Origin: Heliorestis acidaminivorans
GTDB lineage: Bacteria > Bacillota > Desulfitobacteriia > Heliobacteriales > Heliobacteriaceae
Direction: 5' to 3'
NCBI RefSeq assembly: GCF_008933955.1
Contig: NZ_WBXO01000007.1
Span: forward strand, 1-64,000
DNA length: 64,000 nucleotides
Positions 9,007 to 16,763 of the stretch are shown in pieces (position 1 is the stretch's first letter; every line of letters begins with the position of its first letter). The position numbers were made by a program, and so were the translations under genes. The notes under the pieces were generated by a model. The model saw nothing but the letters and a program-made list of their open reading frames with translations, was not told the origin of the DNA and made no database searches.

Positions 9007-9043
9007 GCTCTGTCACAATCGGTTGCAGAGCTTTCTATTTTCG
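9006..9043 (+). terminator. Probable intrinsic terminator of the MFS gene
   Basis: AGCTCTG (9006-9012) pairs with CAGAGCT (9026-9032), followed by TTTCTATTTTC. The stem is only 7 bp and the T-tract is interrupted, so it is moderately strong. Confidence 0.6.
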
Positions 9044-9154
9044 TAATTTTCAGACATCCAAATTCGACAGGATTCGCAAGCAAAAGGAATTACAATAAAT
9101 CATATAAATCGACATGGCTTTACGGTAGTCTACAATAACTGGAGGATGAATGAT

Positions 9155-10504
9155 ATGAAAGGGAAAAGCAACAATATTGCTCTTTCCTTGGTTTTGATCT
9201 TTTTATTATCTTTTATCTCTGTTGATAGCTTTTATAGTTACATGTGGTTAAAAAACAACGAAATTAACAGAGATGGTATTACCTTATTCGACTATATGGG
9301 TGCAAAAAGTTTAATCTCTATCTTAATAGCCTTGTTACTGAGTAGTGCAATCTATTACTTCTATTTTTCTAGAAACAGTAGCATCGGTAAAGAGCAGAAC
9401 AGAGAAGCTTACGAATCCTATTCTGATCTTATTAAGCATACAGAGCATATTTTTGCTAGCCTTCTGAAGTCTTTTCCCTGTAATGTAATTGTTCTAGATA
9501 AAGAAGGTAAGATTCTTTACAGCAATCAAAGTTCAATATTCGAACATAGCTATGATAAAGGAATGTGCTACACCGATTTAGCTAAAAAGCTTGGCTTAGA
9601 GCCTGAAGACAGTGTGATCTGGAAAAGTTACTTAACTAAAAAACCAATATATGAATCATCACAAGTTTATTCGAACATATGGGAAGAAGATACACGTACC
9701 CTTTATGTCATGACCGAACCTGTATATGATGAAAAAGGAGAGCTCGATGCACTTGTTGCTGTTTTGCTGGATATTACAGAGCAGACACCTCTAGCAGAGC
9801 GATTAAAAGCATTAAATCATCCCGATTTTATCGCCAATGTAGCGGCTACGATTGGCCATGAAGTGGGCAATCCTTTAACCACAGTGCGAGGTTATGCTCA
9901 ACTATTGGAAAGAGACCAAAACTTTACAAACGAACAGAAAGTGGCGCTAAAATGGATTATGAAAGAAAGCGATCGGGCTATTTCTGTTGTTGAAGATCTA
10001 GTGCAAGTAGCTCGATGTAATCGTCTTATAACTTGGCAACCGCTGAGCATCAGAGGGCTTCTGCATTCCATTGCCATACTATTAGAAGCACAAGTTGAAA
10101 AATGTAACGGTAAAATTAATTTGGATTTACAGTGTCATGCTAACATCTATGGTGATCCTAAACGATTACGCCAGGTAATCTTAAATATTGTGCTCAATTC
10201 TATAGAGGCACTTCCGGAAAAAGATGGACAAGTCTGGATTAAAGCACGAGAAGATAAGGGAATTGTACATATTGAAATTGAAGATAATGGACGGGGTATG
10301 TCAGCTCAAGATCTAGAAAAGCTTAAGAGACCTTTTTTCACTACTAAAAGCAAGGCTACAGGACTAGGTATCACTATGGCTTTTCAAATAATTGAGGAAC
10401 ACCAAGGTTGTCTGGAAGTTTTCTCTAATGAAGGTGTAGGAACAATGGTGCGTATAAGCTTGCCTATTGTTGAATGTGATGCATCTGTTTCCACAAGTGC
10501 ATGA
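9155..10504 (+). CDS. Sporulation-type PAS sensor histidine kinase
   Basis: About 449 residues. The start chosen is ATG at 9155, 9 bases after GGAGG (9141-9145); the ATG at 9146 abuts that site. Two N-terminal membrane helices flank a short external loop, so the protein is an integral membrane kinase. A PAS domain (about 90-205, FPCNVIVLDKEGKILYSN) is followed by HisKA with His235 in GHEVGNPLTTVRGYAQLL, the form typical of KinB/KinE-like sporulation kinases and NtrB-like proteins. A HATPase domain has NIVLNSIEAL and EDNGRGMS boxes. No response regulator is adjacent, which fits an orphan kinase feeding Spo0F or Spo0A; that role is inferred. Confidence 0.82.
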   Translation: MKGKSNNIALSLVLIFLLSFISVDSFYSYMWLKNNEINRDGITLFDYMGAKSLISILIALLLSSAIYYFYFSRNSSIGKEQNREAYESYSDLIKHTEHIFASLLKSFPCNVIVLDKEGKILYSNQSSIFEHSYDKGMCYTDLAKKLGLEPEDSVIWKSYLTKKPIYESSQVYSNIWEEDTRTLYVMTEPVYDEKGELDALVAVLLDITEQTPLAERLKALNHPDFIANVAATIGHEVGNPLTTVRGYAQLLERDQNFTNEQKVALKWIMKESDRAISVVEDLVQVARCNRLITWQPLSIRGLLHSIAILLEAQVEKCNGKINLDLQCHANIYGDPKRLRQVILNIVLNSIEALPEKDGQVWIKAREDKGIVHIEIEDNGRGMSAQDLEKLKRPFFTTKSKATGLGITMAFQIIEEHQGCLEVFSNEGVGTMVRISLPIVECDASVSTSA

Positions 10505-10520
10505 CTTGATGACTTCCATG

Positions 10521-10565
10521 ACTCTAATTAGAGGATTATTAGCCTATAAATTAGAGTTATTTTTG
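10521..10565 (+). terminator. Intrinsic terminator between convergent genes
   Basis: ACTCTAATT (10521-10529) pairs with AATTAGAGT (10549-10557), followed by TATTTTT. It ends the plus-strand kinase transcript and overlaps the last codons of the convergent transporter gene. Confidence 0.6.
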
Positions 10566-11563
10566 ACTTTGTCACTAACCTTTGTAGCATCTTGAGTAGA
10601 AGTAGGGTTGGGGCCTAATAGACTATATCTGTCAGCAATTCTCCCATACCAAGCGGCCGCTTGAACTTGAAGAATAAATGCTAAAGTCACAACTAGAGCC
10701 GCCTGTGGACCGAAAGCTGTGATGGCTAAGCCGAGGGCTATTGAAAGATTGCGCATCACTGTACCATAGACGAGGGCAATGCCGTTAGGTCGGTCTAAAG
10801 TAAACCGAGCAATCAAAGTACTTGCTGTAAAATTGATGATGTAGAAAAGCAGTAGTGTCACTAGAATTTTCAATAGAATTTGAGGATTAGACAAGAGAGC
10901 TTGCGCTTTCATTGAGATAGATGAAAAAACTACAACTAACATAGCCCAGAAGCTAAAAGCAGGTAAGGTAGGCTTTATGATCTTCTGAAAATGCTCAGGG
11001 CCCTTTTTTTGTATAAGGTATTGAAAAGTAAAGTGACCTAGAAGTAAGGGCAGAAAGACAATCAAGGCAATAGTTGTAAAAGTCTTTGCCAAGTCAATAG
11101 GGACGTATTGTCCTACCATAAAAAGCAAATAAAATGGTGCAACAATTGAGCCGATAACTAGGCTTAAGGCTGTCATCTTTACAGCCGCTGGAACATTACC
11201 TTTGTGAAGCATAGTCCAAGAGATGGTCATGCCGCTTGTGGGCAAGAGACCAGCGATAGCCAGACCAGCAATCATAGTGGGGTCTTCGGCTAAGAATGCA
11301 ACACCAAGTCCCCAGGCTAGAAAGGGAATCATAAAAAAGTTGATCAGTAGAGAAAGGCCGACTACTTTGCCATGAGTGAGATTGACAGCTTCTTTTAGCT
11401 TTACGCCAATCATGGTGGGATAGATCATCAAAAAAGTAAAAACTAATATTAGAGAACTTAAAAAAGCAGTGTCGACTCGAAGTCCAACGCCAAAGCCTAG
11501 TAGAAGAGCTAGGGGGATGCTAAGTGAAGCATTTTTGGAAGGCCAGTAGAATAGCTTTTGCAT
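10544..11563 (-). CDS. BASS/ACR3-like (SBF family) transporter
   Basis: About 339 residues with nine to ten membrane helices. The start chosen is ATG at 11563, 11 bases after AGGAGG; an upstream in-frame ATG at 11587 lies before that site. The sequence has the fold pattern of the bile-acid:sodium symporter/ACR3 superfamily: an internal repeat with the helix-4 motif GLLPTSGMTISWTMLHKG and the C-terminal counterpart VYGTVMRNLSIALGLA. The conserved Cys of arsenite ACR3 permeases is absent (the protein has no Cys at all), so arsenite export is not supported. The substrate is unknown. The gene stands alone, convergent with the sensor kinase. Confidence 0.78.
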   Translation of the reverse strand: MQKLFYWPSKNASLSIPLALLLGFGVGLRVDTAFLSSLILVFTFLMIYPTMIGVKLKEAVNLTHGKVVGLSLLINFFMIPFLAWGLGVAFLAEDPTMIAGLAIAGLLPTSGMTISWTMLHKGNVPAAVKMTALSLVIGSIVAPFYLLFMVGQYVPIDLAKTFTTIALIVFLPLLLGHFTFQYLIQKKGPEHFQKIIKPTLPAFSFWAMLVVVFSSISMKAQALLSNPQILLKILVTLLLFYIINFTASTLIARFTLDRPNGIALVYGTVMRNLSIALGLAITAFGPQAALVVTLAFILQVQAAAWYGRIADRYSLLGPNPTSTQDATKVSDKVKNNSNL

Positions 11564-11744
11564 TACAGGTTGAGCCTCCTGTCTCATAAAGAATCCGAAG
11601 CTAGATCCATAGTTAGTTAAGTATTAGGTAGTTAAAGTTTATAAGTTTATTATAGAAAGCCTTTTTGGATTTTGCATTACATATAGAAGAAAAATTTCCA
11701 ACTATATTTTTACGAACAAAAGTATAATAAGTTAGCAGTAAAAA

Positions 11745-11785
11745 ATACAAAGAGAAAAGCCCCTTTTAAATGGAGGCTTTTCTTA
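11745..11785 (-). terminator. Probable terminator of the 66-residue ORF
   Basis: GAAAAGCC (11754-11761) pairs with GGCTTTTC (11775-11782); on the minus strand the downstream flank is T-rich (CTCTTTGTATTTTTT). A second inverted repeat, AGGACTCTT/AAGAGTCCT (11791-11799 and 11833-11841), lies between it and the ORF. Confidence 0.55.
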
Positions 11786-11852
11786 CTAGTAGGACTCTTG
11801 CACTTTATGGCATAATATCAAACAGCAACTAGAAGAGTCCTGTTAAGAGCTA

Positions 11853-12053
11853 TTAAATTTGATAATCCTTTTTTTCGTCTACGCGGTCGAGTTCAACTTG
11901 AAGAGCAAAATCACTCCAAGATTCCAGATCACCGCCACCACGAACATCAGTTGCTTCATCTTCCTTTAGTTCGCTATGCTTCTTTATGCCATCTTCATCA
12001 GGACTTGCAAAGCGTTGGGGATGGTCTCCAGAAGGAAAGAAATCTTCAGCCAT
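11853..12053 (-). CDS. Small acidic protein of unknown function
   Basis: A 66-residue, very hydrophilic, acidic reading frame (many Asp and Glu, no membrane segment, no Cys). An AAGGTGA site about 11-12 bases before the ATG and a terminator-like hairpin downstream support expression. It stands alone between the transporter and the T-box leader, on the opposite strand to both flanking plus-strand units. I do not recognise the family. It could be a small sporulation or stress protein, but nothing in the sequence shows this. Confidence 0.5.
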   Translation of the reverse strand: MAEDFFPSGDHPQRFASPDEDGIKKHSELKEDEATDVRGGGDLESWSDFALQVELDRVDEKKDYQI

Positions 12054-12157
12054 GGTTATTCTCTTTCACCTTTCCAAGTAAGATTAGGGGATACTACTTC
12101 TTCTGTAGTATGAGCTAATAAAGATGGAAAGTATCATGAAAAAGCAAGAAAAAGCTA

Positions 12158-12187
12158 TTGTCAGGACAGGCTTTTCAATGCTAAAAT
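12158..12187 (+). promoter_or_regulatory. SigA-type promoter of the T-box leader
   Basis: -35 TTGTCA (12158-12163) and -10 TAAAAT (12182-12187) with an 18-base spacer; transcription would begin near 12194, just before T-box stem I. The same two hexamers with a 17-base spacer occur upstream of secG. Confidence 0.7.
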
Positions 12188-12193
12188 AGCAAG

Positions 12194-12545
12194 CAATTGA
12201 ATAGTTTCTACTCTAATAACGATGAAGAGGTAAAGTACCCTTATTGATCCAGCCCAGAGATCCGGGAGATAGGTGTGAGCCCGGTCTGAAGAAGTAAGGC
12301 GAAGTTCACCTTGGAGTTGCCAGCTGAAGGTTGCTATGCTTTTTAATAAGCTAGGCAATTGGTAGGTGAGGCCGGAACTTCTACCGTTAACAGAAGGGGG
12401 TATCGGTAAGTTTTCTTGCCCGTACTCTGCTGAGGTGGGTACTTCAGCGTCTTTCGAGAGAAAGTACGCCGAAGCCAACAAGGGTGGTACCGCGGGTAAT
12501 AAAGTCTCCCGTCCCTTGCCTTCAAGGCAAAGGACGGGTTTTTTG
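12194..12545 (+). promoter_or_regulatory. T-box riboswitch (probable Phe, UUC specifier)
   Basis: This fills the 530-base gene-free stretch before the symporter. Stem I begins near GATGAAGAGG with the AGTA motif (about 12213-12232); its apical part carries the GATCCGGG...GAGCCCGG pairing. The specifier loop reads GAAGTTCACC at 12301-12310. UUC at 12305-12307, followed by the conserved purine and the closing ACC, is the best codon candidate (GUU, Val, is second). The T-box AAGGGTGGTACCGCGGG is at 12479-12495, followed by the terminator CCCGTCC...GGACGGG plus T-run (12508-12545). Uncharged tRNA would favour the antiterminator and switch on the downstream transport genes. Confidence 0.9.
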
Positions 12546-12583
12546 TTTTCTAAATTAATAAAAGCGTAAAGGAGATGAAGAGA

Positions 12584-12691
12584 ATGCTGGGACTACATGA
12601 TCCATGGATCGCAGCGGCTTACGTACTTAGTCTTGCCTCAGCGGTACTTTGCGTTGTCTATGCCGCTTGGGGTTGGAATCGAGAAGACTAG
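12584..12691 (+). CDS. Symporter small accessory membrane peptide (35 aa)
   Basis: The reading frame MLGLHDPWIAAAYVLSLAS... of 35 residues runs to TAG at 12689-12691. It has one hydrophobic helix (about residues 8-29) and a short charged end (WNRED). GGAG (12571-12574) lies 9 bases upstream. It sits between the T-box terminator and the sodium:solute symporter, 28 bases before the latter, in the same transcript. Very small single-helix proteins directly upstream of SSS-family symporters are a known arrangement, and this is best read as such an accessory subunit. How it acts is unknown. Confidence 0.75.
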   Translation: MLGLHDPWIAAAYVLSLASAVLCVVYAAWGWNRED

Positions 12692-12719
12692 ATAGTATGG
12701 TAGGAGGTTAAAAAAAAAG

Positions 12720-14315
12720 ATGGACCATTCTTTGCTTTATGTAATGGCAGTACTGTACTTAGGAGCAACTGTGTACTTAGGTTATCTCGGCTATCGTCAT
12801 ACTCGTTCGGCCAAAGATTATATGATCGCCGGGGGTAACGTGCATCCCTTTTTGATGGCTATGGCTTATGGTTCTACCTTTATCTCTACTTCAGCAATCG
12901 TAGGTTTTGGTGGTGCCGCTGGTGTTTATGGCATGAGTTTGCTCTGGTTGACTTTATGTAATATTCTTGTCGGTGTTTTTATCGCTTTTATGGTTTTTGG
13001 AGTTCGAACAAGAAAGATGGCTCACAGCTTAGGTGTACATTCTTTTCCAGAATTTCTAGGTGCTCGCTTTGAATCGCCCTTTATTCGTCGTTTTTCTGCA
13101 GTCGTTATTTCACTAGCTATGCCCCTTTATGCCGCCGCCGTTATGATTGGTGGTGCTCGCTACATGGAACAAGCCTTAACGATGAATTATCATACAGCCT
13201 TGCTCATCTTTGCTATTATTGTTGTGACTTATGTCTTTTTTGGTGGCTTACGTGGTGTTATTTATAATGATGCCTTACAAAGTACGATTATGTTTTTCGG
13301 GATGGCAACACTGCTAATTCTCACCTACACACAACTAGGTGGCTTATCAGTAGCTCACGAAAAACTTCATAATATGGCTGATCTTGTCCCAGCGGCCTTA
13401 GTAGAACAAGGCCACCGAGGTTGGGCATCCATGCCTGAGTTTGGTTCTGAGATCTGGTGGTTTGTTATATCTACACTTGTCTTGGGTGTCGGTATTGGTG
13501 TTCTAGCACAACCACAACTAGCTGTTCGCTATATGACCGTTTCTAGCTCTAAGGAAATCTATCGCGCCATGGGTGTAGGTGGTGTTTTCATTCTCTTTAT
13601 GACAGGCACAGCCTTCACAGTAGGTGCATTGTCCAACGTTTATTTTTATGAAACATCATCACAACTTGCTTTAGCCGCTACAGCGGCTGGTGGTGGAACG
13701 CCTAACGTGGACCGCATTATCCCACTTCTGATCACAGAATCCATGCCGCCCTGGGTTATGGTACTTTTTTTACTTTCTTTGTTGGCGGCGGCCATGTCTA
13801 CACTAAGCGGTCAATTTCACCTGATTGCTACTTCTTTAGCTTATGACCTCATGTCTTCAACAAAACGTCGCGATGGGAAGACTTTGTTATGGGCTCGCAT
13901 AGGAACAATTATGGCTTTTGTAATCACTTTATTGCTAGCCTTACAGCTTCCAACGAGCATTATTGCAATTGCTACAGCTCTTTTCTTTGGTCTCTGTGCT
14001 TCCGCCTTTTTGCCTATGTACACAGCAGCGCTCTACTGGCCCAAAGTGACGCGGGTTGGTGCCGCTTCTAGCATGGTTGTAGCCACCCTAACCTATCTCT
14101 TCATCGTTCTCTTTATTCATGAAAAAGAGGCCGCTATTTTTGGAGTTAGTCAAAAGCTCTTCGGTGTAACTTCCATAGCTTCTGCACCTTGGACTTATAT
14201 AGATCCACTCGTAACTACCTTGCCTATCAGTGCTATTGTGCTTGTCGTAGTTAGCTTGCTGACTCAAGAAACTGATAGCTCTATCAAAGCAGAGTCGACT
14301 AAGGCACAAGCTTAA
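12720..14315 (+). CDS. Sodium:solute symporter family protein
   Basis: A 531-residue SSS-family (LeuT-fold) permease with about 13 membrane helices. Family motifs include the N-terminal SAKDYMIAGGNVHPFLMAMA, the substrate/sodium region STFISTSAIVGFGGAAGVYG, the FGGLRGVIYNDALQ signature near residue 180, and SLLAAAMSTLSGQF around helix 8. The start has AGGAGG 12 bases upstream. It is co-transcribed with the 35-residue peptide under T-box control. If the UUC specifier is right, expression rises when tRNA-Phe is uncharged, pointing to uptake of phenylalanine or a related precursor. By sequence alone the protein resembles the monocarboxylate/pantothenate/proline branch, so the substrate is an inference from regulation. 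Confidence 0.9.
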   Translation: MDHSLLYVMAVLYLGATVYLGYLGYRHTRSAKDYMIAGGNVHPFLMAMAYGSTFISTSAIVGFGGAAGVYGMSLLWLTLCNILVGVFIAFMVFGVRTRKMAHSLGVHSFPEFLGARFESPFIRRFSAVVISLAMPLYAAAVMIGGARYMEQALTMNYHTALLIFAIIVVTYVFFGGLRGVIYNDALQSTIMFFGMATLLILTYTQLGGLSVAHEKLHNMADLVPAALVEQGHRGWASMPEFGSEIWWFVISTLVLGVGIGVLAQPQLAVRYMTVSSSKEIYRAMGVGGVFILFMTGTAFTVGALSNVYFYETSSQLALAATAAGGGTPNVDRIIPLLITESMPPWVMVLFLLSLLAAAMSTLSGQFHLIATSLAYDLMSSTKRRDGKTLLWARIGTIMAFVITLLLALQLPTSIIAIATALFFGLCASAFLPMYTAALYWPKVTRVGAASSMVVATLTYLFIVLFIHEKEAAIFGVSQKLFGVTSIASAPWTYIDPLVTTLPISAIVLVVVSLLTQETDSSIKAESTKAQA

Positions 14316-14327
14316 GATCAGAGACGT

Positions 14328-14368
14328 AAAAAAAGTCCTAACTGTATCAAAACAGTTAGGGCTTTTTT
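14328..14368 (+). terminator. Intrinsic terminator of the symporter operon
   Basis: CCTAACTGT (14337-14345) pairs with ACAGTTAGG (14352-14360), flanked by A- and T-tracts. A T-rich 18-base near-tandem repeat (GCTTTCTTCTTAT at 14382 and 14400) follows. Confidence 0.85.
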
Positions 14369-14443
14369 CTTCCTTTTTTTCGCTTTCTTCTTATTTTTTG
14401 CTTTCTTCTTATATAGGGCAAAAGCCTGAGCTCATCCATCTTT

Positions 14444-14471
14444 TTATGACGTACGAATTATGACTTACGAA
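14444..14471. repeat. 14-bp tandem duplication spanning the stop codon of the methyltransferase
   Basis: TTATGACGTACGAA (14444-14457) and TTATGACTTACGAA (14458-14471) are adjacent and differ at one position. The second copy contains the minus-strand stop codon (14458-14460); the first lies just outside the gene. Confidence 0.85.
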
Positions 14472-15063
14472 GACTCAAGGCAAAGCCGTCGCCGACAGAG
14501 AGTAATTGGCTTTCCCAATGAGGGCTTTCTGTAATGATTTGACGGTATTCTTTTAAGCGGCGAGCCATAGTTGTATAGCGAATTGGCTTACGATCCCCAA
14601 CAGCTAAGCCGCTAAGATAAAGATTGTCTGCAACTAAGAGAGCTCCAGGTTGGGTTATTTTTTCAATCTGTTCAAGGTAACGAGGGTACTGCCCTTTAGG
14701 ACCATCCAAAAAAACAAAGTCAAAAGGGCCTTCTAGCTGATTCAGCAAATCTCCGGCATCGCCTGGTAGTAATGTAACTCGATCAAGAAGATTTGCTTGT
14801 CCTAAATAATAGCGAGCTCTTGCTAAACGCTTTTCATCTTTTTCAATTGTTACAATTGATCCATCAGCAGGTAAGCCTTGACCAAGCCAGTAAGTAGAAT
14901 AACCGATGGCAGTACCTATTTCTAAAAGACGACGTGGTTTCTTCAACAAGGTAAGCCAACGCAGAAATTGACCGCCTTCTCGTGACAATATAGGGACATA
15001 ATTTTGTTTTGCTTCTGTTTCCATTTCCTCAAGTAAGGATTCATTTATTGGAGAAGTATTCAA
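14458..15063 (-). CDS. trmR: O-methyltransferase, TrmR (YrrM)-like
   Basis: A 201-residue class I SAM-dependent methyltransferase of the family-3 O-methyltransferase type. The SAM-binding motif I is LLEIGTAIGYSTYWLG (near residue 45), followed by the acidic SAM-ribose region IVTIEKDEKR and the metal-site region FVFLDGPKGQYPRYL and LVADNLYLSG. Length and motifs match Bacillus TrmR, which methylates 5-hydroxyuridine at tRNA position 34, though related catechol-type enzymes share them. The start is TTG at 15063 with AAGGCGG about 11 bases upstream; an in-frame ATG lies further in. It is divergent from the copper-amine-oxidase-like gene. Confidence 0.75.
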   Translation of the reverse strand: MNTSPINESLLEEMETEAKQNYVPILSREGGQFLRWLTLLKKPRRLLEIGTAIGYSTYWLGQGLPADGSIVTIEKDEKRLARARYYLGQANLLDRVTLLPGDAGDLLNQLEGPFDFVFLDGPKGQYPRYLEQIEKITQPGALLVADNLYLSGLAVGDRKPIRYTTMARRLKEYRQIITESPHWESQLLSVGDGFALSLRKS

Positions 15064-15188
15064 TTTGATTTCAACCGCCTTTTAAGCTGTAGTGCAGGAG
15101 AGTTTTCAAGTGAGGGTTTGCTGTTAGTTAAGTGATTATCTTGAGCCACAAGAAAAGACTTGAGAAATAAGTAACAACAATAGTATGA

Positions 15189-15202
15189 TGGTATATATAC
15201 CA
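15189..15202. promoter_or_regulatory. 14-bp perfect palindrome in a divergent intergenic region
   Basis: TGGTATATATACCA is a perfect palindrome in the 228-base space between the divergent methyltransferase and exported-protein genes. A regulator operator is possible. No clear -35/-10 pair was found around it. Confidence 0.35.
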
Positions 15203-15291
15203 ATCCTTGCATAATCTTATTTTAGTGTAGCACAAGTCGTTGGAACAGTCAGAAGAATAAGTACAGTTAAGGTAAGAAGGGGAGGAATCTG

Positions 15292-16542
15292 ATGAAGAAA
15301 AAATTACTTTCTTCAACACTGGCGCTAGGTCTCATGTTCGGTCCTGCAATGGCCATGGCCGAAGAAGAAGCTATCTCTATTGTTGTAAATGATCAACCGA
15401 TGGTTCTAGAAACAGCTCCTGTCTGGGAACAAGACCGTATTCTGCTTCCATTCCGAGAACTAGGTGAGAAGTTTGGTGCTAAAGTTAATTACATAGAAGA
15501 AGAGCAAGCTATTGTGGCAACCAAAGGAGAAAAGACGATCACTTTAGTTATTGGAGACAACAGAATTTGCATTAATGGAGAAACAGAAGAGCTTGAGGTA
15601 GCGCCGAAGATTGCGAATGACCGAGCAATGGTACCCCTGCGAGCTTTTGCTCAAGCTTTTGGTGCAGATGTACAGTGGGACGCTGGTGTAGTTCGTATTG
15701 CTATGGCAGAGAACAGAGCTATGGAATTGTTACTCAAGTCTACTTATGCATCACTGCAGTTAGAGAGCTATACCTTTGAAGGCCAGATCAACATGCAAAC
15801 AACGGTGACAGGACTGCCGGAAGAAGTAGACCCTGCTATGAACGCTAGCCTTAACAACATGGATATGAACATAGCTACTTTAGGGTATTTTGAAAAACCT
15901 GACAAGTATTACGTCGTAAACACCGTATTCATGCCTGAGCTAGAAGAGATGCCACCTGATATGCCTGAAAGTATTTCAACAGAAGTTTACTCTGATGGCA
16001 ACTATCTTTACATGAATATGAGCTTCCTAGGAGAAGCCATGGGCTTAGAGGAAAGCGATCAGTGGTTCCGTTCCGAAGCTTACAGTGAAGCTTACAAAGA
16101 ATTGGCCAAAAACTCGCAAGATCCTGTTACAGCTGTTGAACAAATGGTGCAAATGGGTATAGAGCCTATCGCCTTAGAAGAAAAAGTCATAAATGGTCAA
16201 AAATATTATGTCATTCAATTTACTTTTACTGAAAAAGAATACTCTTTTATTGCCGAAAACAACTATCCTTTTACTAACGTAACACCACAAGGTCAAGAAG
16301 AGATGCAAAGATTTTTAGAAAACTTGCAGTTAACAATCACCTATAACTACTATATCAACGCTGACACCTATGTTTCTGATCTCTTCGATTTTTCAGGAAT
16401 ACAAAAGATAGAAGCAGAACCTGGTGTAATCGTTGAGCAGACATTTAAAGGCTCTGCTGTCATGAAGAATCTCAATGAACCTGTTACTTTTCCAGATGTT
16501 TCTGGTGCTATTGAAATGCCAGCAGAACTAGCTCAGTTTTAA
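15292..16542 (+). CDS. Exported protein with copper-amine-oxidase-like N-terminal domain
   Basis: A 416-residue secreted protein. A signal peptide (MKKKLLSSTLALGLMFG...MAMAEEE) is followed by a stalk-type domain (about residues 28-138; ILLPFRELGEKFGA and MVPLRAFAQAFGADVQWD) as found in the N-terminal copper amine oxidase-like family of Clostridia. It does not carry oxidase active-site residues. The C-terminal 270 residues form a beta-rich, LolA/DUF6612-like domain with an acidic, Met-rich first part. A GGGGAGG site 8 bases before the ATG is strong. It is monocistronic, ending at a terminator at 16575-16610. A cell-surface or lipoprotein-carrier role is possible; function is unknown. Confidence 0.75.
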   Translation: MKKKLLSSTLALGLMFGPAMAMAEEEAISIVVNDQPMVLETAPVWEQDRILLPFRELGEKFGAKVNYIEEEQAIVATKGEKTITLVIGDNRICINGETEELEVAPKIANDRAMVPLRAFAQAFGADVQWDAGVVRIAMAENRAMELLLKSTYASLQLESYTFEGQINMQTTVTGLPEEVDPAMNASLNNMDMNIATLGYFEKPDKYYVVNTVFMPELEEMPPDMPESISTEVYSDGNYLYMNMSFLGEAMGLEESDQWFRSEAYSEAYKELAKNSQDPVTAVEQMVQMGIEPIALEEKVINGQKYYVIQFTFTEKEYSFIAENNYPFTNVTPQGQEEMQRFLENLQLTITYNYYINADTYVSDLFDFSGIQKIEAEPGVIVEQTFKGSAVMKNLNEPVTFPDVSGAIEMPAELAQF

Positions 16543-16574
16543 GTAGGGCTAATTGCACAGTGCACAGTGACTTT

Positions 16575-16610
16575 AAAGCCAGTACCCTTCCTTCAAGGGT
16601 GCTGGCTTTT
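16575..16610. terminator. Intrinsic terminator
   Basis: AAAGCCAGTACCCTT (16575-16589) pairs with AAGGGTGCTGGCTTT (16595-16609), with one mismatch and a TTTT end. Confidence 0.85.
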
Positions 16611-16660
16611 GTCGTCCCTAGGATAGTGATGTGCAAAAGTTCTGCAAAAACTGCACTTTG

Positions 16661-16669
16661 TGTTATAAT
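16661..16669 (+). promoter_or_regulatory. Extended -10 promoter of uvrBA
   Basis: TGTTATAAT is a perfect extended -10 element; the -35 position (TCTGCA near 16641) matches weakly. The leader of about 90 bases contains a small GC hairpin followed by TTTATTTTTT (16723-16746), a possible attenuator. No LexA box was identified with confidence. Confidence 0.6.
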
Positions 16670-16763
16670 AGAAAATAGTAATGATTCTCTCTAAAGCTCT
16701 CTACAATTACAGATAAAATGATCGGGTTGGGCCCGGCTTTATTTTTTGTCAGGAGGTGAAGCC

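Noticed and set aside
10544-11563. Arsenite efflux (ACR3) assignment
   Set aside because: The protein has no Cys, including the one essential in ACR3, and no ars genes are adjacent; only the superfamily can be stated.
12161-12569. Open frames of 60-106 codons over the symporter leader
   Set aside because: They lie inside the structured T-box RNA and have no ribosome site or protein-like composition.
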